Shown: positions 58,153 to 64,000 of the stretch, piece by piece | How positions within the stretch are numbered: position 1 is the first letter of the stretch | Layout: each line of letters begins with the position of its first letter | Origin: Clostridia bacterium | GTDB taxonomy: Bacteria; Bacillota; Clostridia; UBA1381 | Assembly: GCA_017415105.1 (NCBI GenBank) | Contig: JAFQJD010000034.1 | Span: forward strand, 1-64,000 | Direction of reading: 5' to 3' | Length of the DNA stretch: 64,000 nt | The notes under the pieces: generated by a model | Seen by the model: the letters and a program-made list of their open reading frames with translations, nothing else | What the model was told of the DNA's origin: nothing | The model's database searches: none | Position numbers and translations under genes: made by a program

Positions 58153-59272
58153 TTATTTTTTAAGTGTTCCAAGGTTTGATGCGGTGAGGTATGCATTGAT
58201 AAATCCGTTTAATTCACCGTCCATTACTGCCTGAATATTTCCCATTTCAAAGCCTGTTCTTAAATCCTTAACCATTGTGTATGGCTGGAACACGTATGAA
58301 CGAATCTGGTTGCCCCAGCCGTTCTCGGTCTGTACACCCTGGATTTCGGAAATCTTTTCTTTCTGTTGCTGTTCTGCAATTTCTACAAGCTTTGCCTTTA
58401 GCATCTTCATCGCATATTCACGGTTCTGAAGCTGTGAACGCTGTGTCTGGCACGATGCGACAATGCCTGTGGGAACGTGTGTAAGTCTTACGGCAGATGA
58501 GGTCTTGTTTATGTGCTGTCCGCCGGCACCCGATGCACGGAACACGTCCATCTTAACATCCTCGGGACGTATGTCGATGTCGATGTTGTCGTCAAGCTCG
58601 GGCATAACCTCGACTGATGAGAATGATGTCATTCTCTTGCCCTGTGAGTTGAACGGTGAAATTCTTACAAGACGGTGTATGCCTTTTTCGGCTTTAAGAT
58701 AGCCGTATGCATTGAGCCCTGAAATTTCCATTGTACAGCTCTTTATGCCGGCTTCATCACCTGGGAGCGAGTCCATAATCTCGGCAGTGTAGCCGTTTTT
58801 CTGTGCCCACATCTGATACATTCTTATAAGCATCTCGCACCAGTCCTGTGCCTCTGTACCGCCAGCACCTGCGTGGAAGTTCAGAATTGCGTTTGAGCTA
58901 TCATACTTTCCGCTCAGGAGTGTTTCAAGACGCATCTTGTCGATTTTTGCATTGAGCTCGTCAACGGTTTTTGCAACTTCGTCGGCGAGTGATGCATCGT
59001 TTTCTTCTTCTGCCATTTCTATCATTATAAGTGTGTCTGCCTGTGAGGACTCAATTTCCTCAAAGGCTGCAAGCTTATCTTTGAGGTTCTTTGCTTTTTG
59101 CAAAACCTTCTGCGAATTTGCCATATCATCCCAGAAATCGGGTGCGGCACACTCTTCGTCAAGCTTTTCTATTTCTGAAGTAAGCTTGGCGATGTCAAAG
59201 TGAATCCCTCAAATCGTTAATGCTTTTTTCCATACCTATTAAGGCAAGTCTGTACTCATCGTACTCTAACAT
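58153..59272 (-). CDS. prfB: Peptide chain release factor 2 with programmed +1 frameshift
   Basis: RF2 recognises UGA and UAA stop codons. The gene starts with ATG at 59270-59272 (AAGGA upstream) and encodes 25 residues (MLEYDEYRLALIG...LRDSL) up to an in-frame TGA at 59195-59197. The site reads AGGGATTCACTTTGAC: an internal Shine-Dalgarno-like AGGGA, the slippery CTT and the stop TGA-C, as in classical prfB. A +1 shift continues in the frame from GAC (59194-59196) to 58153, giving 372 residues in all. The downstream frame has the peptidyl-hydrolysis motif GAGGQHINKTSSAVR. Residues matching the SPF anticodon motif lie in RISPFNSQGKR. Confidence 0.95.
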
Positions 59273-59306
59273 TTTATCACATCCTTAAAAATATTTTGTC
59301 AGTTTG

Positions 59307-62027
59307 TTATCTGCCGCAGCAGTGCTTGTATTTTTTACCGCTACCGCAGGGGCAGGGGTCGTTTCTGCCGACCTTCTTTTCGGCACGCTTGGGCTGTGCC
59401 TTGAGTGTTCCGTCACCGCCTGTATCAAGAGGTTTTGCAACCTGCTCGCGTTCAATCCTGACACGTGGCTGTGCACTTAACACATACTTAACTGTATCAC
59501 GCTTGATAGCATCAAGAAGTCCTTCGTAGAGTTCTGATGCAACTGAACGGTATTCCACAACCGGATCATGCTGACCGTATGCACGTAAGCCGATTTCTCT
59601 CTTTATCTGTTCCATCTCGTCGAGGTGGTCCATCCAGAGAGTATCAACGACACGGAGCATAAGAACTCTTTCGAGCTCTGACATCTGCTCACCGAAAATC
59701 TCACACTGTGAGTTGTACTTTTCAAGTGCTATCTTTAACAGCTCGTCGCGGATATCTGCTCTTGTGATAGAGTCATAATCGCTTTCAGAAACTGAGAATG
59801 CACCGTTTGCACGTAGAGTTGAGTTTGCAAACTCAGTGAGTGCACGCAGGTTCCATTCCTCCGGAATTTCGGAAATTCCGATATAATCGTCGATTGCACT
59901 ATCAATAATCTGCTCAATCATACCCTTGATTGTATCTGACAAATCGTCGCCATCAAGCACCTTCTGACGCTGTGAGTAGATAATTTTTCTCTGCTCGTTC
60001 ATAACCTCGTCATACTGCAGTACGTGCTTACGTGAATCAAAGTTACGGCTTTCAAGGTTCTTTTGTGCGTTTTCGATTGCGTTGGAAAGCATCTTTGCTT
60101 CAATCGGCTGATCCTCTTCAAGACCAAGTGCATTTACCATGTTTTTAACCCGCTCGCTGCCGAATATACGCATGAGGTCATCATCAAGTGAGAGGAAGAA
60201 CTTTGATGCACCGGGGTCACCCTGACGTCCGGCTCTGCCTCGGAGCTGATTATCTATACGTCTTGATTCATGGCGTTCAGTACCTATTATGAAGAGACCG
60301 CCAAGTGAAATCACTTCGTCGTGTTCGGGTTGGATTTCCTTCTTGAACTTCTCGTTAAGCTCTGCATAAACACGGCGTGCGTTCAGGATTTCTTCGTTAT
60401 CTGTTTCACCAAAGCCTGTTGCTTCTGCTATGAGCTCGTCTGTGAAGCCCTGCTTTGACATTTCGTGCTTTGCAAGGTACTCTGCGTTACCGCCAAGCAT
60501 AATATCTGTACCACGGCCTGCCATATTGGTTGCGATTGTGACCGCACCCTTTTTGCCTGCCTGTGCTACAATTTCGGCTTCCTTTTCGTGATACTTGGCA
60601 TTGAGCACGTTATGCTTGATGCCAGCCTTTTTAAGAAGCTTACTTAAAAGCTCGGATTTGTCTACGTTAACTGTGCCTACAAGTACCGGCTGTCCTTTTT
60701 CGTTACATTCTTTTATCTGGGCTATTACTGCAGAATACTTTCCGGCTTCTGTTTTATATACACTGTCATGCATATCGTCACGGATTACCGGCTTGTTTGT
60801 CGGGATAGCAACTATATCGAGCTTGTATATGTGCTGGAATTCCTCTTCCTCTGTAAGGGCGGTACCTGTCATACCTGAAAGCTTGCCGTATAGACGGAAA
60901 AAGTTCTGGAATGTGATTGTAGCAAGAGTTTTGCTCTCGTGCTCGACCTTAACACCCTCTTTTGCTTCTATTGCCTGATGCAGACCGTCGCTGTAACGTC
61001 TGCCCGGCATAATTCTGCCCGTAAACTCGTCTACTATCATAACCTCGCCCTCGGGGGTTACAACGTACTGCTGGTCACGGTGCATAACACCGTTTGCGTG
61101 AAGTGCCTGATTGATATGATGCAAAAGCTTCATATTCTCGGGGTCAGACAGGTTTTCTACATTAAATGCCTGTTCTGCCTTCTTAACACCACGTTCTGTA
61201 AGTGTTGCAGTCTTTGCTTTTTCGTCTACTATATAGTCAGCATCAATATCAGTGTCGAGCTGTTTGTTGTCCTGTTCTGTAAGAACAAGCTTTTTGATTC
61301 TCTTTGCAAACATATCAGCAACCTGATAAAGTTCATTCGCCTTTTCGCCCATACCGGAAATGATAAGCGGTGTTCTTGCCTCATCTATAAGGATTGAGTC
61401 CACCTCATCGACTATTGCATAGTTATGACCGCGTTGCGCCATTTCTTCCTTATGAACAACCATATTGTCACGCAGGTAGTCAAAACCAAGTTCGTTATTT
61501 GTACCGTAGGTGATATCGCACGCATAAGCCTCTCGGCGTTCTGCGTTGTCCTTATCGTGGATGATAAGACCGCAGCTCATACCGAGGAAACGGTAAACCT
61601 TTCCCATCCATTCCGAGTCACGCTTTGCAAGGTAATCGTTAACGGTAACGATATGTACGCCCTTGCCTGTAAGTGCGTTAAGATATGCCGGTAGGGTAGA
61701 AACAAGAGTTTTACCTTCGCCTGTTTTCATTTCGGCAATTCTGCCCTGATGCAGGATAACACCACCGATAACCTGCACATAGAAATGTTTCATTCCAAGT
61801 ACACGCCAGCTTGCCTCTCGCATAACTGCAAATGCCTCGGGCAGTAAATCATCAAGAGTTTCGCCGTTGGCATAACGCTCTTTAAATTCTGCCGTTTTTG
61901 CTTTTAGTTCGGCATCTGTGAGTTTTTCAATTTCCGGCTCAAGTTCCATAACCTTTTTTGCGATAGGCTCAACTTTTTTGAGCTCGCGGTCTGAATAAGT
62001 GCCGAAAAGTTTGTCGAATAAATTCAT
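59307..62027 (-). CDS. secA: Protein translocase ATPase SecA
   Basis: This 906-residue motor drives secretion through SecYEG. Landmarks are [23 protein letters not shown] (Walker A), the [13 protein letters not shown] and [18 protein letters not shown] segments, [19 protein letters not shown] (Walker B/DEAD), [14 protein letters not shown], and [25 protein letters not shown]. The C-terminus ends in the zinc-binding SEC-C motif [23 protein letters not shown] precedes the ATG. It lies upstream of prfB by 34 bases, as in Bacillus. Confidence 0.98.
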   Translation of the reverse strand: MNLFDKLFGTYSDRELKKVEPIAKKVMELEPEIEKLTDAELKAKTAEFKERYANGETLDDLLPEAFAVMREASWRVLGMKHFYVQVIGGVILHQGRIAEMKTGEGKTLVSTLPAYLNALTGKGVHIVTVNDYLAKRDSEWMGKVYRFLGMSCGLIIHDKDNAERREAYACDITYGTNNELGFDYLRDNMVVHKEEMAQRGHNYAIVDEVDSILIDEARTPLIISGMGEKANELYQVADMFAKRIKKLVLTEQDNKQLDTDIDADYIVDEKAKTATLTERGVKKAEQAFNVENLSDPENMKLLHHINQALHANGVMHRDQQYVVTPEGEVMIVDEFTGRIMPGRRYSDGLHQAIEAKEGVKVEHESKTLATITFQNFFRLYGKLSGMTGTALTEEEEFQHIYKLDIVAIPTNKPVIRDDMHDSVYKTEAGKYSAVIAQIKECNEKGQPVLVGTVNVDKSELLSKLLKKAGIKHNVLNAKYHEKEAEIVAQAGKKGAVTIATNMAGRGTDIMLGGNAEYLAKHEMSKQGFTDELIAEATGFGETDNEEILNARRVYAELNEKFKKEIQPEHDEVISLGGLFIIGTERHESRRIDNQLRGRAGRQGDPGASKFFLSLDDDLMRIFGSERVKNMVNALGLEEDQPIEAKMLSNAIENAQKNLESRNFDSRKHVLQYDEVMNEQRKIIYSQRQKVLDGDDLSDTIKGMIEQIIDSAIDDYIGISEIPEEWNLRALTEFANSTLRANGAFSVSESDYDSITRADIRDELLKIALEKYNSQCEIFGEQMSELERVLMLRVVDTLWMDHLDEMEQIKREIGLRAYGQHDPVVEYRSVASELYEGLLDAIKRDTVKYVLSAQPRVRIEREQVAKPLDTGGDGTLKAQPKRAEKKVGRNDPCPCGSGKKYKHCCGR

Positions 62028-62214
62028 TTATTTCACCTCATATATAATAAGTAATATAAGTCAAAGTCATATTATATGCGGACATACGCACACGTATAAC
62101 TATTATACCACATTTTTTTGTATATTACCACTGTTTTTTGAAAAAAATTTCAATTATTTTCCTTTGTTCATTTTCTGTTCATAAAAAGTACAACAAAGAA
62201 ATACAATTCAGGTG
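62028..62214. other. Divergent secA/ctsR intergenic region
   Basis: This region must hold the secA promoter; on the minus strand a TGGTATAAT -10-like element lies near 62098-62106 without a clear -35. A GTCAAAGTCA half-site (62056-62072) is not a complete CtsR operator. No gene is seen. Confidence 0.4.
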
Positions 62215-62242
62215 TTGACAAACTGAAAAATCATGATATAAT
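62215..62242 (+). promoter_or_regulatory. Sigma-A promoter of ctsR-mcsA-mcsB
   Basis: TTGACA (62215-62220), a 16-base spacer and TATAAT (62237-62242). Confidence 0.85.
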
Positions 62243-62250
62243 ATAATTAA

Positions 62251-62267
62251 GGTCAAAGAAAGTCAAA
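62251..62267 (+). promoter_or_regulatory. CtsR operator (heat-shock box)
   Basis: GGTCAAA-GAA-AGTCAAA is the direct-repeat CtsR heptad with a 3-base spacer, placed at the transcription start, so CtsR would block its own operon. Confidence 0.93.
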
Positions 62268-62272
62268 GTCAA

Positions 62273-62377
62273 AAAGTTTTAATAAATCACCGTCCTTGCA
62301 CCGGAAGACTCGCTCACATACAATGAGTATAGATTCGCTTGCCTTCCGGCACAAATCCGACAATTTATTAAAACTTT
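62273..62377 (+). repeat. Long hairpin in the ctsR leader
   Basis: AAAGTTTTAATAAAT (62273-62287) pairs perfectly with ATTTATTAAAACTTT (62363-62377), and CCGGAAG pairs with CTTCCGG inside. No U tract follows, so it is not a terminator. It could act as an RNA thermometer-like element, a stability element or an inserted repeat. Confidence 0.72.
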
Positions 62378-62407
62378 GCCCTTAATATGTACAGGGAGGT
62401 GCTGTTT

Positions 62408-62839
62408 GTGGGTATATCAGACAAGATAGAAGCATTTATACTTGAGCTTATGAAGCAGGAAGAGGATGAATATCTGAAAATTCAGCGGAACGAGCTTGCA
62501 GAAGTATTCGGGTGTGTGCCGTCGCAGATAAATTACGTAATATCAACACGGTTCAGCCCTGAACGTGGGTATGTGGTTATTTCACGGCGTGGCGGCGGAG
62601 GGTGTGTTATGATACGCCGTGCAGACAGTGGTACAGATATAGGCAGCGAGATGTCAGAACGCGAAGCAAACTCGGTTGTGAAAAATCTTTATACAAGTTC
62701 AAAGATAACTCTGCGTGAAGCAAAGATAATGCAGAGTGCATTAAGTGACGCATCACTTTTTGATACAGAAAACAAAGATAAAACAAGAGCAGGAATATTA
62801 AAAAACATCCTGAAGTTTATATATGAGGAGGAATTATAA
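62408..62839 (+). CDS. ctsR: Transcriptional repressor CtsR
   Basis: The 143-residue class III heat-shock repressor has the N-terminal winged helix (DKIEAFILELM, IQRNELAEVFGCVPSQINYVISTRFSPERGYVVISRRGGGG). The glycine-rich wing RRGGGG is the protein thermosensor in Bacillus. The C-terminal dimer and McsB-contact domain covers ~80-143. The GTG at 62408 has AGGGAGGTG 6-8 bases upstream; an ATG at 62387 lies before the RBS. Its stop overlaps mcsA by 1 base. A textbook CtsR box controls the operon. Confidence 0.95.
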   Translation: MGISDKIEAFILELMKQEEDEYLKIQRNELAEVFGCVPSQINYVISTRFSPERGYVVISRRGGGGCVMIRRADSGTDIGSEMSEREANSVVKNLYTSSKITLREAKIMQSALSDASLFDTENKDKTRAGILKNILKFIYEEEL

Positions 62840-63216
62840 TGGATTTATTTTCAGAGCTGTTCGGAATGTTTGACGATTTCGATAATATGTTTACAGTGAG
62901 TACCATACCGAAGGAAACTAAAAAGTGTCCCGTTTGCGGATATGGCTGGAGTGATTTCAACCGTACCGGAAAATTCGGTTGCAGTGAATGTTATAAAACA
63001 TTCAGAGACGGTGCCGGACGTGTATTAAGACAAGTACATTCAGCATCAGAACACAGCGGAAAAATTCCGTCAAAGTCGGGTGCGGAGGTAAAAGCTAAAC
63101 GCAGACTTGAAGAGCTGCGTAAGAGCCTTAAGGATGCAGTGGCACGTGAGGATTATGAATCAGCCGCAAAGCTTCACGCAGAAATCAAAGAAATTGAAGG
63201 GAGTGGTATAAAATGA
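62839..63216 (+). CDS. mcsA: McsA, activator of the McsB arginine kinase (short form)
   Basis: The 125-residue protein has one zinc finger, CPVCGYGWSDFNRTGKFGCSECYKTF-type, with two CxxC pairs. A family HSGKIP segment follows, then a C-terminal UVR motif (LEELRKSLKDAVAREDYESAAKLHAEI). Classical McsA (about 185 residues) carries an additional N-terminal zinc finger, which is absent here: the protein starts directly at SELFGMFDDFDNMF. It activates McsB, which tags proteins with phosphoarginine for ClpCP. It overlaps ctsR and mcsB by 1 and 4 bases. Confidence 0.93.
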   Translation: MDLFSELFGMFDDFDNMFTVSTIPKETKKCPVCGYGWSDFNRTGKFGCSECYKTFRDGAGRVLRQVHSASEHSGKIPSKSGAEVKAKRRLEELRKSLKDAVAREDYESAAKLHAEIKEIEGSGIK

Positions 63217-64000
63217 TCTGGTACAATGATTTAAACGACGGAATTATACTTTCCACACGCATACGTCTTGCACGTAATATAGAAAAAACACCGTTCCCGT
63301 CAATCCTTAAAAAGGAGGAAAAAGAAAAGGTCAGAGGGGTGCTTTCAGATTCAATACTGAAAAGCAACTCGACACTTTCAAAGGATTTTGAGCTGTTTAA
63401 ACTTGATGAAATGACAGCGGTAGAGAAATCCGCTATGGCAGAGGAGCATCTTATAAGCCCGCAGATGATAAAGGATAATGAGGGTGCAGTGCTTGTAAAC
63501 AAAGACAAAACAATGAGCATTATGCTTATGGAGGAGGACCATATCCGACTGCAGATTATAAAGGGCGGATATTGTCTTGATGAGGCGTTTGACCTTGCAG
63601 ACAAGGTTGATAACGTAATGGAAGAGTCACTGACCTATGCGTTTGACGAAAAGTTCGGTTATCTCACTGCCTGCCCGACAAATGTCGGAACGGGAATGCG
63701 AGCAAGCGTTATGATGCACTTAGGGGCACTCGTTATGACCGGTAATATCACAAGGGTGTTACAGTCGTTCTCGGGTATGGGAATAGCAGTACGTGGACTG
63801 TACGGTGAGGGCACAGATGCAGAGGGTGCACTCTATCAGATTTCAAACAGTGTAACACTCGGGCTATCCGAAACCGAAATAATTGAAAAGCTTAAAACTG
63901 TTGTTGAGAGAATAAGCGAAATGGAGAAACAGGCAAGGAAAATGCTCATGAAGAACCGTGAGGACGATTTAAAGGATAAGCTTATGCGTTCTTATGGAAT
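63213..64000 (+). CDS. mcsB: Protein arginine kinase McsB, N-terminal part (runs off the window)
   Basis: The first 262 residues are present. The guanidino-kinase fold shows ILSTRIRLARNIEKTPFP, LLMEEDHIRLQII with a catalytic acidic residue, FGYLTACPTNVGTGMRASVMMHL with the conserved Cys and Arg phosphate contacts, and GMGIAVRGLYGEG. McsB phosphorylates arginines on CtsR and on damaged proteins, marking them for ClpCP. The ATG at 63213 overlaps the mcsA stop (ATGA). The 3' end lies beyond 64000; clpC may follow. Confidence 0.95.
   Translation, partial: MIWYNDLNDGIILSTRIRLARNIEKTPFPSILKKEEKEKVRGVLSDSILKSNSTLSKDFELFKLDEMTAVEKSAMAEEHLISPQMIKDNEGAVLVNKDKTMSIMLMEEDHIRLQIIKGGYCLDEAFDLADKVDNVMEESLTYAFDEKFGYLTACPTNVGTGMRASVMMHLGALVMTGNITRVLQSFSGMGIAVRGLYGEGTDAEGALYQISNSVTLGLSETEIIEKLKTVVERISEMEKQARKMLMKNREDDLKDKLMRSYG

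Noticed and set aside
62056-62072. GTCAAAGTCA near secA as a second CtsR box
   Set aside because: The heptads are not separated by the required 3 bases and the first lacks GG; it is only a partial match.

Overview
The window is a moderately AT-rich stretch of chromosome from an endospore-forming member of the Clostridia, probably an uncultured gut-type lineage of the Oscillospirales/Monoglobales kind. Sporulation genes (spoIIGA-sigE-sigG, ylbJ, yqfC-yqfD, spoVFA-spoVFB), Gram-positive RNase M5, YlxM and the CtsR/McsA/McsB heat-shock operon support this. So do the strong AGGAGG ribosome binding sites and sigma-A promoters with 17-base spacers. The secreted GLUG-repeat protein, rhamnose isomerase, a xylose-isomerase-like operon and amino-sugar genes suggest a saccharolytic lifestyle. 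The genus assignment is inference.

Layout. Positions 1-1900 look like the remnant of a mobile element: the tail of a ParB-domain protein, a tRNA-like sequence lacking its anticodon arm, an HNH/NUMOD4 endonuclease, a candidate small RNA with its own promoter and terminator, and a small ORF. Then come rplM-rpsI, a cysteine-synthase-like enzyme and mtaB (minus strand), and a Crh-like HPr paralogue. A secreted protein with two homologous halves follows, behind a long structured-looking leader. The sporulation cluster spoIIGA-sigE-sigG with an asparagine synthetase comes next, then ruvA-ruvB, a cell-wall amidase and rnmV. The SRP/ribosome-assembly run is ylxM-ffh-rpsP-khpA-rimM-trmD plus a ComEA-like gene and a methyltransferase. 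A YafQ-DinJ toxin-antitoxin pair abuts ylbJ. yqfC-yqfD-phoH-ybeY-era-recO follow, with ybeY flanked by related hairpin repeats.

Positions 29-35 kb are translation genes: rpsT, hemW, rpmG-secE-nusG-rplK-rplA, an L10 leader with rplJ-rplL, and yceD-rpmF. Two copies of an L1-binding-like RNA motif precede rplK and rplA. At 35.4-40.1 kb lies an amino-sugar operon (nucleotidyltransferase, NahK-like kinase, nagB, ROK kinase, nagA). purB-purA, a zinc-ribbon membrane protein, the Trk potassium system and a ClpE-type ATPase follow. rhaA and the dipicolinate synthase genes come next.

Positions 52.7-58.1 kb hold an esterase and a LacI regulator, facing a minus-strand operon (DegT aminotransferase, Gfo/Idh/MocA dehydrogenase, xylose-isomerase-like enzyme). 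The promoter of that operon carries two near-identical 16-bp palindromes. This is the best candidate for an uncharacterised catabolic system. The window ends with prfB (programmed +1 frameshift), secA and ctsR-mcsA-mcsB with a textbook CtsR box.

No rRNA gene, complete tRNA, CRISPR array, transposase or integrase was seen. Functional names rest on motif recognition by eye; no database search was possible.
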